From Paguma larvata (Eukaryota; Chordata; Mammalia; Carnivora; Viverridae): DNA of 64,000 nt. Every line of letters begins with the position of its first letter. The stretch's first letter is position 1. The position numbers and the translations under genes are program-made. This document shows positions 26,901-40,200 of the stretch, one piece after another. The notes below the pieces were generated by a model. The model was not told the origin of the DNA. It did not search any database and saw only the letters and a program-made list of their open reading frames with translations. The stretch lies in assembly GCA_030068075.1 (NCBI GenBank), contig CM057826.1, positions 109,781,746 through 109,845,745 on the forward strand, read 5' to 3'.

Positions 26901-28244
26901 ATTAGAGTTCTGACATTTTACAGCTCTATTCTCTTTATTTCTCCCCACTAACTCCCCAGAATTTTCTCTCCTGGTTCCTGGCTGTGTTTTTGTTTTTTGT
27001 GTTTTGGTCTTTTTTCTATTTGCCCTTTTCCTTTCCTGTTTATTCCCTCTTCCCCTCCTTTTCTGTCCTCTTTCCTACCTTCTTTCTTCTTTATTTCTCC
27101 TCTTCTCGGCATGCTGCCCCCACCTTCTCCTCTGTTCCTTAATCGCAGGCTGCCATCCTAGGAAGGATGATTGGCCCCTGCTCTGTCCTTACACCCAACT
27201 GTACCCTACTTCAAAGGACACTTGTGCAGTATATGTTTTCAATCACCTGAGGACACATTAGTGAGCTGATCCCAAGTCAGTGCTCTTCTCCAATGTAGGG
27301 GTTGGGTGTTATGCAATTTTACACTGCCTTCTAATGCAGCCAGCCGGGGGTGGAGGACGTCCCCAGAAGATCAAGGTGCCTCCTGCACTTGCATTTTGTA
27401 CCTGTCTTATATGTTAATTTTTCAGTCCAAAAAAGAGAGTATGCAGGGTCTGCAATGCACACTTAGGCCATCTATAAGAAGACCTAGAAGGCTTTGTGAG
27501 CTGGGAAAGCATTGTGAGATCTGGGGCATTATAAAGCCTCTAGGAAACTAAATTCAGGAGGTAAAAGTTTAAAAATTACAGTTTTTGGAGGTGTAAAATA
27601 ACAAGGGTTTTAGAAAAAAACAACATAAGGAAGTCACCTTCCACACCAACTGCACTAGCCTTCTTCCATCTACCATGGCGGGGCTCAGGACTCTCCACAG
27701 ATCCAAGCCATGTGGAGCTGTAAAGAAACAAGAGTGAGGTGCTCAACACAAGACTGAAGGGAGCTGCAACAGAAAATGGTGAGATTAGCTGGGCTGCTGG
27801 TCAGAAATGCAGTTGGGTAGCGTTTGCTGCAGGGAGCCAGCAGGAGGAAGGTGGTCGGTAGAGGGATGGCAACCCTGCAACAACCAATGATGTCTTCACT
27901 TTGTGGCCAAAGGATTGGAATCAACCAAAAGTAAAAACTAAAGCTGCTCCTGGATGTGATGACTTAATGTAAGGTAGAAGTACAATAGAACCTATTATAA
28001 TATTATTTGTCACTGAAATCTGGATTGAAATGTAACACCTCAAGTCGTTACATATATAACATCTACATACCTTACCACTGGGAATGACAAAGATAACTGA
28101 CAAGAAGACAGATATATAGGGGCACCTGGGTGGCTCGGTAGGTTAAGTGTATGACTCTCAGTTTCAGCTCAGGTCTTGATTTCACAGTTCTTTGAGTTGG
28201 ACCCCACATCAGTCTCTGCACTGGCAATGTGGAGCCTCCGTAGG

Positions 28245-28287
<43 letters not shown>

Positions 28288-31200
28288 GTCTATCCTTCCT
28301 CCACTGTCTCTGTCTCTCTCAAAATCAATAAACTTAAATTTTTTTAAGGAGATAGAAACATAGAGATATTATATTTTATACACTATTATATACACTATGT
28401 GGGAGTAGGGATGAGAAAGAATGAAAGATCTACTCCTAAAAAAGGATGAAACTGTATACTTAAAATGTTATAAAATCTAAGAAAGAAGTGAAGAAGGAAG
28501 GGACAGAGAAATAATCTTTGCTAGACCATTATTTGGGCTTTAAAGTGAATGCTGATCTTCATGGCAGAAAAAGGAAAATAGGATCATACTGAATTGCATA
28601 TTTCTCCTAGTCTGATAAAAAGCAAACATATGAAGGGGTAACTTTTCTGATTATGGGTGCTGAATTAATAAATGGAATTTATTACATGGATCCTCTCAAA
28701 AACACACAGGGTAACACAAAGGCCAATGTCTGCAATCACAGTTGAACAAAAAGACAGAAATATGGCCTGTGTCCCTTTCTCATATTTATCTTCTATAAAA
28801 TGGAGGGCACAATGTTAAACCTGATTCATACATTTCTGCAGTGAATGACATAATCCAAGACAACACAGTTTAGGTGTATTAGCTTTGGATGATATAATCA
28901 CACAGGGATAATTTCAAGGTTATCCTGGTGCTGAGGATCTTGGTTTAAGACTGTCATTACCCACGAGAAAAGAGCAGAGAATTCCAAAGAATTATCCCAA
29001 AGCCTAGTGGCCTCTAATTTGAAGAGGGAATGAAATGTCTCTAAATGAAGATCCAGGTGATGAACTCTCAATTTTTTCTTGAGGAAATCACATGGCTGAA
29101 GATACTATAAGTAGGTCTGCAGGGAATGAGGTCAACCACTCAGCTAAGATCTAAACTATTATAGTGCCGACCATTTTCAGGTATCTGAAATCACACTTCA
29201 GATGACTGGGGGTCTTAAAGTGAAATTACGAACTCCAACTAAAGACAACTTCATAACGTAGAAAAATGAACCAAAGGGCAATTAAGTCAATAACCCATCT
29301 TGTCATCAATGGAGAGTCACATCTCTACAACTACTTCTGCAGAAGCTAAAATATGGGTAAAAGAGTCTAACTGTTAAGCCCCAATCTTGCTGAGACCTAC
29401 TGTAATTTTATGTAAGTTGCCTATCAGGAAATTGGAACTATTTAGACCTTAAACATGACTTCATTTGTGCTCCACTAAAATGTTACCTTACTGTCTTACA
29501 AGATCTATCAGATGTTTTCTGATTTCCCAGAGAAATCAATATTCTTCAATATCAACTTTTCAAATCACTTCTTCAATAAAGAATCAGAAGACATACAGCC
29601 TATACTCAGCTTTCTTAGACAGCAAACAAGAGGCTGGTTTCAACCAGTCTACAAGCGAATGAAATGCGAGCAGAGGTAGAGTTCAAGTTCAGAGTCAGTT
29701 AACCGACTGAGCCAACCAACAGCCCCATAAACTGATTATTAAATAATCAATCATTCCAGGCACTTGGTTATAAATATGAGTGAAATTCTCCTTAGATGTA
29801 TCCCATTTAATTTAGATTTAGTTGTAGTAGGAAGTGATGGTAAATTAATTCAATCAGGTATTTTCTCTTTTCACTGAGGCCACTATATCCTGCAGATAAA
29901 GTTCAAAGAGGAACAGTCTTCCTAATATAGACTTCCCTCAGATGCAGCGATTCATAAAACCACTACCTGAGTAGAATGTAGATCTTCTACATTAACAGCC
30001 AAGTTTCCATTTACCATGAGCTAATCATGGACTTGCAGTAGAAAAGTGCTAATTCTGGGGGCACCTGGGTGGCTCAGTTGATGAAGCATCCAACTCTTGG
30101 TTTCAGCTCAGGTCATGATCTCAAGGCTCGTGAGTCTGGGCCCCGCATTGCAGCCATACTGGTAGCATGGGGCCTGCTTGTGATTCTGTCGCTCTCCCTT
30201 TCTCTCTGCCCCTCCCCTGCTTGTGCTTTCTCTCTCTCAAAATAAATAAAGACTAAAAACAAACTGAGGGAAGAGTGGGGTGTGGGAGGGGGGAGAGTGT
30301 GTGATAGGCACAGAGGAGGACACTTGTTGGGATTATCATGGGGTGTTGTATGGAAACCAAACTGACAACAAATCATTCAAAAAAAATATTTTCCCCATAG
30401 TAAAGGGAAAAAATAAATAAACTTAAAAAAAAGAAAAGTAATAATTCTGTACTTATAAAAAAACAAAATTAAAATTTTCAAATCCATCAAAATATCTACA
30501 TATTCAAAGTAATCAATTCTTTGGACCCATTAGCAACAATGTGATGCTCTGTTGTTTTCCATTATAATCTGGGAATACCTACAACCACCACCAGTCAGAC
30601 ACTTCACACACTAATGCCTTTGCTGAAGACCAACAATACAAATTGTTAACTTTTGGGGCACCTGGGTGATTCAGTCAGTTAAAAGCCTGGCTCTTGATTT
30701 TGGCTCAGCTGATGATTTCACAAGATCGAACCCCAAGCCAGGCTTTGTGTTGACAATGTGAGCCTACTTCGGATTCTCTCTCTCCCTCTCTCTGGCCTTC
30801 CCCCTCTCCACAAAAAAAAATAAAACTTTTAAAGAAAAAGAATAGTTAACTTTTAGCAAGTATCACTATACTAAGCATTTTATCTGAATTATCTCATTTA
30901 AACTCTAAAGCCCTGTAATTAGGTATTGTTATCTCCATTTCTGAAATACAGAGAAGCACAGCTTTTAACTTATAACTAGAAAGTGTTATAAACTTTTAGG
31001 TAATAAAGCCAGTATCAAAATATAATTACATCTGTGTCATGTAGTAGAAATTAGGATTTGCTGGGGGCTGGGTTGTGCATTTCAACAATTTTCTTCAGGA
31101 TCCTTTAAAAATGAAGAAAAACAAAAGCAAAAGTTCTAGACTCTTAAATATGGAGAACAAAGTGAGGGCTATGGGAGGGCTTGTGTGAACGAGGGATGAG

Positions 31201-34200
31201 TTAAATGGGTAAGGAACATTAAGGAATCTACTCTTGAAAACATTGTTGAACTGTATGCTAACTAATTTGGATGTAAATTTTTAAAAAAATTTAAAAAAAA
31301 GTTCCATAATGACTGTGGTTTTTAAGTGTTGGTTTGATTCAATTAGTCAAAGGCAGATAACTCCAGGATCTAGTATTCTGCTAATTAATAATAGCCAAAC
31401 TAGACTAAATAATAAAACAGGTGAAATGGTAAATCTTATTTCTAGCAGCAAAACAAGTGGATGAAACAGACATTAGAGAGTTGGCTGCACTGTCATGAGC
31501 TAACTTAAGACATGAGCCATAATGGTACCAGGAGGTCACTGGAGAAAAGGCTGCCAGCTACAGAGAGGAGAAGGGCAGTGCAAAACATGATTACACCTGA
31601 AGTGGAATTTAATCCCCCAGACAACCTGCTGAAAGGTGTAGCAAAGACAGAGGACACTTTGCTCAAACACAGAGCATGCTTTGTATTTTAAGTTTTTAAA
31701 ATGGAGGGCTCAGTTAAGACAGACAACAACTGAGTACTCTGAGCGATTATAACCAATGGGCCATTTTTTTACTGTGCGATTTATGTGCTGTTTGATATTT
31801 GTAAACTATTCTATTTGTATTCATTTGACACTTTTAGGTGATGTCTGTAGAGTGTAAAAGTGTTCCCAAATATTGTATGTAACTTTAATCAAAAATTACG
31901 CTAGATCCCCAACCTGACTAGATTTGTTTTAGTCGTATCTGTATTCTTGTTTTTGTAGAATTTATAGAGCCCTTACCATTTGTAAGGCACTGCTCTAAGT
32001 ACTTAAAGACATATGACTTGGGATTTTCTGACTTTTTCTTGTACTTCTACAGAGCCTGGCATAGAAGACTAGATGCCTGAATGGCATAGAAGAATGGAAT
32101 CTTAGGGTGACAAGAGCTTTCAGAAGTCATATAGTACAATTTCCTATGTGCTGCATGAACCCCTGTTGTGTAACCACATCCACCAAGGGGTAGTTCAGAC
32201 TAAGCATGAACATCTCCAGTCAGGGCTACAAAATTCGGAACACTGGATTGTTTCCAGACATCTGACCATATCTGTGAATGCACTAAACATCTATTAATAG
32301 ATGGTCTCACAGGAAACTCAACCAATATCCACAGGAATAAATTGTTGTCGCATGAACCAGGGAGCACAGAAATTGACTGCAGATGCTACCTGAGACCAGT
32401 GTGGTACTTGGCTGTAAAAGTGAGTAACAAGGGTCTAAATCATGGCCAGGTGCATAGCTGTGGGAAATTTATGGTCTAGAACCCATGTGTCTTACAAACA
32501 AATGAGAGTAAAGCCTCAGAAGGTTTTAGAAGGATCGGCATTTTGCATTTCTTCTTATTTCAAAAGAAGATGTGTGAACATCACCAAATATTCCTCTAGT
32601 CATTCATTCATTCATTCATTCATCATTCATTGTGTTAGACTAAAAAATGGGCATCAAAGACCTAAGTCCTAATACGTGCAGTTTGTAAATGTTACCTTAT
32701 ATGGTCAAAAGGCCTTTCAGATGTGATTAAGTTGGGATCTTGAGTGGGAAGGATTACCCTGGATTACCGGGTTGACCCTAAATGTTTTCACAAAGGTCAT
32801 TAGAAGAGTGAGGCAGAGATTCGACACAGAAGAGGAGAAAAAAGTAATGTGATGCTGGAAGCAGAGATTAGAATGGTGCTCAGTATATGACGGAAGGGGC
32901 CATCAGCCAAGGAGTACAGGCAACCATGAAAAGCTGGAAAACGTAATAAAACCCTACCCACGCCTTGACTCTAGTCCAGTGAAACTGATTCTGGACCTCT
33001 GACTTCCAGAACTATAAGAGAAAAAAACTGTTGCTCTAAGTCACTAAATTTGTGATAATTTGTTATAATGGCCAAATGAAACTGATACCTTCATCAAACA
33101 TTTATTGACTATCTACTACAGAACAGGAACTGGGCAAGATTCTTGATTTAGGAAGAATAGTAACACATGCTGAGTAACCTTAAGCAATTTACTAATATTT
33201 CTGAAACTCATCTCCTTCACCTCCAAACAGCAGTGATTCCACATATTTTATAGGGCTCTTAGAAAGATTAATAAAAATGGTAGAAAACTTGGCATTTACT
33301 GAATGTTTACTATGAGCTAAATACATTATTTCATTTTTAAGATAACACTAAAACATAGGTGCTACTTTTAATTCAATTTTATAAATGATATTCCATTATG
33401 GAAAAGGGGAAAAAATAGTGAGAAAACTGAGGCTTAGAGATTAGGTATCTAGCCCCAAATCACTCCATAGTCAGGCTGAAATCTAAGCCAAGCCCATAGA
33501 TTTAAAATACTGTTCTGAATGACCATCCTGACTCATGGTAAGCACTCAGTCACTGTACAGTCCCTTTCTCTTTCTCTCTGTCATTAAAAATCAGACCCTT
33601 TTTTTCCTCAGTAATTGTACCTTTTTTTATTTTTTAGTGGTAGCTGCAGGATTTACAATATATATCTTTAATTTATCACAGGATACCTTTAAATAGTATT
33701 ATGCCGCTTCATGTACAATATAAGAACTTAATAAGAATAGTAAAGATGTGATCTTTTGCCTTTGGGGCAAAAAGATGCTAGTTGAGACCATCTGAGGAGG
33801 GCTGGCTTGTCCTATGGGCTCAAGTGAGTGCCCTATGGAGAGGGAATGTATAGATTCTCCACGCTATAGGACTGTGAGATTCCATGATTCCCAGTACAAC
33901 ACTTGATAAAACCCACTAAGGCTAGACCCAGGTCACCTTAAACTGGAGCAGGCAGAAAAAGAATTGCAACAGACCAACTTGCCTTCTTCCTCAGTTGTTC
34001 CCATTTTTTCTTGGCTCCAACCACTCCAGAACATGGACTCCTCGGTGGCGCATCGCAGAGTTACGACATACTCTGTAAAAGCCTGCAGCCCTGTGAGGTT
34101 GTATGTTTCATCTCTATCAATATCTCTTTTGGTGAAGTTGACTTCCATCTAAAAGACAAAGATGACTTTGAGCTGGATGGGACATCACCTGTTATCTTTC

Positions 34201-37200
34201 CATTTTGCTTCTTCAAGCCCCAACTCTCTATTACCTTTTTAGAACTTGTAGCATTGTATCTCAAGTTTCGAAAAATATGATTTTCATGAATAAACCTCAC
34301 ACATGCTTGGAGAGTACTTGCACCTAAACAGATGTGAGTCACTCCATGAACCACCACCCTCCCCATTTCCTGTCTCAAAGCTTATAAGGCAGAGATTCAT
34401 GCCTCCATCCTTAGGCTGATGTGAGTGTGCAGAGTCTTGTTCTGGAAAATACAAGGTGGAGTCATGGGACCCCAGGGTGACCTGGGCCTCAGTGTAAACA
34501 CTGCAGGTGACTCCAGTACCTAGATATAAGGCCTCACAGAACAGTAGGTAACAGAGACCTTAGTGGCATTAGGTTCGACCTCATGTCATGGACAAGAACC
34601 CAAGAGTTAAGTGACTGTGGACTATTCAGTATTTGTTATGTGCACAACCTGGATCACAACACAGAATTCCTAACTCCTACACACTTTCCCTTTACCCAAA
34701 TCTTCCACTGCAAATTATTGCTCTTTGGGTAACCAGTAGGGTTGTTAAGGATTTTAGCAGCCTGGATGCATAAATTCATTTTGACATTCTGTGGGGAAGT
34801 GGAGGGGGAGAGGTAAATAAACCACTCTCCTTTCTAGACTTCAGTTTCCTCATAGTGAAATGAGCACATTGCTTTACATAATCTCTAGAGTCCCTTTTGG
34901 ACCCGACTCTCCAAGACATGAAAATTCAGCTTAATTTACCTTTGAGCATGGTCACTGTTGCTGCAATATGAACTTTTACTTGTTGGTTTATATGAACTTA
35001 CATTGAGTTGATTAATTAACTTCACTAATAGGCATGTCTATTTTGTGAGTATGCATGCTAGTCCCATAAAATCCTGCGAGAGAAAAAAAGTCTTGGTATT
35101 TCCTATGTGTATATAACAGCTGTGAAAATAACTACATAACTACAGATCTTGAGCCTAAGGGAAACTGAACAAAATGAGAACGTATGTATGTGGCAGAAAG
35201 CTGAGCATCCCAGCTGCAGAGGGAAACTTCTGAACTCTGAGCCTAGTAAGATGGTGTTGGGAAAGGGATGTAGGAACCAGAGGTGAGGGCAATTTCATTG
35301 CTGAATCCCACGTTCCCGGAGTGACCTCCTCTAAAAGCCCCTGGAGGTGCTGCAATGGCAGAATAGGGTCATTGGGACAGCCCCGCATTTCAGAGAAAGT
35401 AGCTCCCCCAAGTTAGCTTAGTTGGGACCATATTAAGACCTTTAGAAGATAGACAACCACATGGTAACTTCCATACACAAATCAAAATAAAAACCGTATT
35501 AATCCGCAAAAAAGTCTAATAAGGTTTTGGTTTCCTTTTATGCTCTTTTAAATATGTAATATTCTTTTAAAACAATCTTTCAAAATTTTCTTCCTGCCTT
35601 GCTACCCTCAAGTGCATGCTTGGTCTACATGCTGGGGCTCCTCACATTCATGTTCAGAAGCTCTGCCTAATGTAACTAGCCAAGCATGTTCTTTTCAGCC
35701 GTATCCCCACGGGAGGAGCGGGGAGTTAAAAACAAAAACAAACAAAAAAAAAAAATGGTGCTCCGTCTTTCGAACTGTGTATCTGCCTGAAAGGCTTCTT
35801 TTAGTTTAGCCTTTTGTACAGGCAAGTACCTGTGGCCCTCACAGGGTCCAGAACCAACTGATCCTCCATATATAGACTTAACTAAGACTTCCCCAGCTTG
35901 ACACAAAGGACTCCTAACAAAACACTAATTAACTTCATCAGATTTATTTCTAACAATCTATACTTTGTGCCAAATCCTAGTTCACCCAAAGTGTTTATGT
36001 GTTAAGCGATGAGTCAGAAGTGCTGGCGCAAAGCCTAAATCAAACTTTTAAAACATTCTTGAGCTCCGTTGGCAGAGTGCTCACACAGCTCCATTTAATG
36101 AAGGTGGAAACTCCTTAGACTAGGCAACAGGAATATGGTCTGGAGGTTGCTAAAATATGGTCAAATGAATGGCAACTCCGAGTCAGAAAACTTGGGCTCA
36201 GGCTTGCAACTTACAAACCTTGGATCTTGGACAGGTGATTGTTTTTTTAATTTTTTAATTTTTTTTTTAATTTATTTCTGAGGGAGAGAGAGACAGTGAA
36301 AGCAGGGGAGGGATAGAGAAAGAGGGAGACACAGAATCTGAAGTAGGCTCCAGGCTCTGAGAGCTATCAGCACAGAGCCCAACACAGGGCTCAAACTCAC
36401 GAACCGCAAAATCATGACCTGAGCCGAAGTCACATGCTTAACCGACTGAGCCACCCAGGTGCCCCTGGACAGGTAATTTAATCTCTGTACAACATGACTT
36501 CCTAATCTGTAAGAATAGGATAATGATGCCTCATTTATAAGATATATGCAAAGATTAAACAGTCTGAAGTATAAGAAAGCACTTTTGCAAACCATACAGC
36601 ATCATAAAAACCTAGTAAGTCTTGCTATATGGACATACTGGGATTTTTTTATAGTCTAATGCAGGGAAAGAGGACTTTAAATGACTGTGTTGAGTGTTAA
36701 GTGCAGTGATGGAGGAGGAGCACCTAGCTAAGGTTCTCAGAAGGAAGTATGTCAGAAATGAGTTCTGAGCCATGAACAGGTTTAGCAAAGTTTGGCAAGG
36801 GAGAAGTACAAAAGCAAAGACACAGAATAGTGAAACATGATGCAAGGGAAAATAGTAATCCAGAACTAGTTAGTAGAGAAGCAAGGGCAGGATGAAAAAT
36901 GAGGTTAGAGGGGTTGATAGGATCCAGGTTTTGGAGAATGAAGGATTTGGACCTTTTTCCATAGAAAATTTGCGTTGGTATAATTGGGTTTAGAAATTAT
37001 TGCATTTGAATGCTGAAAGGAGAGAGATACTGACTGCACATTCCACTTTCCTTCTCATTTCCTTCAGCAGAGCAGGAGAAAAGACCTCTTAGCTTGAAGG
37101 AATAAAGCAAAGATGAGTGCAGATGTAGGTGAGTTTGTCAAAGATACAGGGTACAGGATGCTGAAATCTGGGGTAGTTTACAGCTGCTTCCCTCACTTAG

Positions 37201-40200
37201 TGTTCTACATGGCTTACTCAATTTCCCAAGGAACAGAGATCCTGGTTTATTTTTCTTACTGAATCCTATCTCAGCAGCCACAGGACTCTGGGCCAGACAA
37301 ATAAAATAAATCAAGGGGCTAGACAGTATCAATTCCCAGCAATTCCTCAGGTTTACTTAGACCATAACTGGCGGTGTGAAGGAAGATGAACTTATGTTAT
37401 GTCAGGAACTGCCTTGCTTAGGGGCTCTCTTCTGGGTTTCAGAAACTACAAATTAATGAGTCTTGTGGTACATGTAGTCAGGTACTAGGAGAATGGTTCC
37501 TGAGCTGGCTTAGAAAGGAAGCTGAGAGGAAGAGTGGACATCATTATTTCTCTTGTCTTAAACAAGTAGTACATGAAACTTTACCAACTTTCTTTTCTGA
37601 AAGAGTTCTGGGTTAGGAGAGGATGCAATAGATCCCTATGAATTTCAGCAAAGGAAAGACAAGACAGAAAGAGTAGGTTGAATGATTATGATAGTAATTA
37701 GGTATATTCACAAAAACCTAAGTAAATGACCACACTCAAAGAAAAAAGGTCAATGTCTCTGAATAGTCTCTAATGGTTTACCACAGTGCTCTGACATAGT
37801 CACTATTTTTATTAATGATTCAATAAAGGTATACAATAAGAGTTATCAAATCTGAGGATACTTAAAAGTCAGAAAGTTAAAAGTTAACTGTAAGTTTTTG
37901 GTGATAGAATAAAGATTCTAAATGGGCCAAAATGTTGGGTGAGAGTAACATGAAGAAATACAACAAGAATAAACAAAACACTTCCGCTTATCTTAAAAAC
38001 CAACAAATTTTAAGATAGTGGACATGTGTTTTACTAGAAAATCTTGTGTGTGGGTAAGAAAGTATTAAAGATTTAACTGATTAAATTGGCTAGGAGCTGA
38101 TTAAGAATCAACAATATGTAGTGGTTACAGGGGCACCTAGGTGGCTCAGTCGGTTAAGTGTCCTACTTCGGCTCAGGTCAGGATCTCACAGTTCGTGAGT
38201 TCAAGCCCCACATCGGGCTCTGTGCTGTCAGCTGAGTCTGGAGTCTGCTTTGGATTCTGTATCTCCCTCCCTCTCTCTGCCCCTCCCCCGCTTGTGCGTG
38301 TGCTCTCTCACTCTCTCTCAAAAATATAATAAACAGTAAAAAAATATACGTAGTGGTTAGAAAAAAAAAGTAGGTATAATTTCTGGTTGCACTGATGGAA
38401 ATAGGAGAATATCCTCTGAACTTTGAGGTAAGAAAGGATTTCTTAACAAAAAAAGACTTTAAGTGTAAAAGAAAAGATTGGTAAGATTTGATATTGTTAA
38501 AAATTAAGAAGTTATGTTCCTCAAAAGTCACCATTAAGACAGTGAAAAGGTAAACCACATAGTGAGAAATATCTGCAACACACACAACAGATTTTAAAAA
38601 CTCATAAATAAAAGGTGTAAGAAACTCTTACAAGCCAATTTAAAATTCAGACTACCCACTAGAAAAAATGTATAAAAGGCTTAAATCAACACTTCACAAA
38701 GAAGGACTCCACATAGCCAAAAAACACATGAAAAGGTTTACAACCTCATTAAAAATCAAGTAAACGCAAATTAAAGCCATGATTCCATTGTGTTCATATA
38801 AGGGACTACTACACAACAATGAAAATGTATAAACTCCAGCATTACATAACATAGATGAATCTTAAAAGTACAATACTGAAAAAAGTCATATATTTTTTTA
38901 AAAATACAAATGTACGAATTTCTATTACATAATGTCTCAAACTATGTTGTTCAGAGATGTAGGTTTAAATGATAAACCCATAATAAAAAGCTAAGAAGTA
39001 TTTACCATGAACATCAAGATAACAGCTCTAAGGCAGTGTGGAGGTTCTCATCAGGAAAGGATAAGCAGCGGAACTTGGCATGTTTTTTTTTACCTCACTG
39101 ATTTTAACATGAGTGCTGACTTAATAATAATTTATTAGATGCAACAGCTATGGTTTGTTCATTTTTCTAAATACAAGTTGTATATCACAATTTCATAAAC
39201 AGTTGGAAAAATAAAGAAGGAAATGGACAAGCCGCAGGATCTCTGGCCACCAACACAGCTACACACAAACCAGAGTGGAATGCAAAAGTAAATTTCTCAC
39301 TCTTTAATATGTCCCTGTGATTCGAATGCCAAGATGCCTATAGTGAAATACTTGTCCAATCTAAAAGGCCCAAATAGGAAACAATGAAGAAAAGTACTCA
39401 TTACTGTCTGTCTTCTATTTTTAAGGTAGAATATTGAAAAAAAAAATGATTCCCAGTCAAAAAAAAAAGTTATCAATAATTCTCTTATTTGGGCCCTCTA
39501 ATAAAAACATTGTAATGGGATAACTTACCCAGTAGGCACTATTTACTGTTCTGAATCGAAGTGTGTATTTTAAAGTAGAAGAAACAGGAGCCAACACAGG
39601 CCTTATCCATTTTATTTGAACCATTCGTTTGACGCCCAAAACTGGTTTCACACTGAAAATCTCAGGTGGTTCAATTTTCGCTGAAAATAAAAATCATAAA
39701 TTTCTCACATTTGCAAAAAGATCACAAGGTGCTAATAGCATCTACCTAAAACTGGAAAAACAGAAAGTAGAGGGGTGCCTGGTGGTTCAGTCGGTTAAAC
39801 GTCCAACTTTGGCTCAGGTCATTATCTTGTGGTTGGCTGGTTCTAGAGCTCAGAGCCCAGAGCCTGCTTCAGATTCTTTGTCTCCCTCTCTCTCTCTGCT
39901 CCTCCCCAAATCATGCTCTTTCTCTCTCAAAGAAAATAATAATAATAATAAATAAAAAATAAAAATAAATTTTAAAAAAAGTAGAAAGAAAATGATAGTG
40001 CATATTTTGTAATCTGCTATATGCAGATGGCATTAGGAAGGCAACACAAAAGGAACGCTACCATCCCCACTTCTCCTACCCCCTCATCCTCACCAAAAAA
40101 AGGAATGGCCAATTAGAAGAGGATACATTCCTATGATTTTTCTGCAAATGCATATTTTACTGATTGGGTCAGATCTTACACCAAGAAGAAAGGAGGTAGA

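Larger units (their letters stand above)
27718..33982 (-). other. IL31RA: IL31RA intron 5 (GC-AG)
   Basis: 6.3 kb. Plus order: SINE 28119-28346 with long (CT)n, unassigned 28350-29690, SINE head fragment 29690-29727, SINE with embedded L1 tail 30058-30433, SINE 30655-30844, L1 3' fragment 31128-31300, (CATT)n 32601-32631, LTR-like repeat 32634-33092, weak L2/MIR pieces 33070-33500. Confidence 0.8.
34149..39528 (-). other. IL31RA: IL31RA intron 4
   Basis: 5.4 kb. Weak MIR-like sequence near 34830-34910, unassigned 34930-36160, MIR split by SINE 36160-36600, L2-like 36640-36970, unassigned to 38127, SINE 38128-38349, old L1 38390-38900, unassigned to the exon 4 donor. Confidence 0.8.

Noticed and set aside
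38178..38585. A minus-strand 135-residue open frame
   Set aside because: It spans the reverse of a SINE and old L1 sequence; no conserved product.
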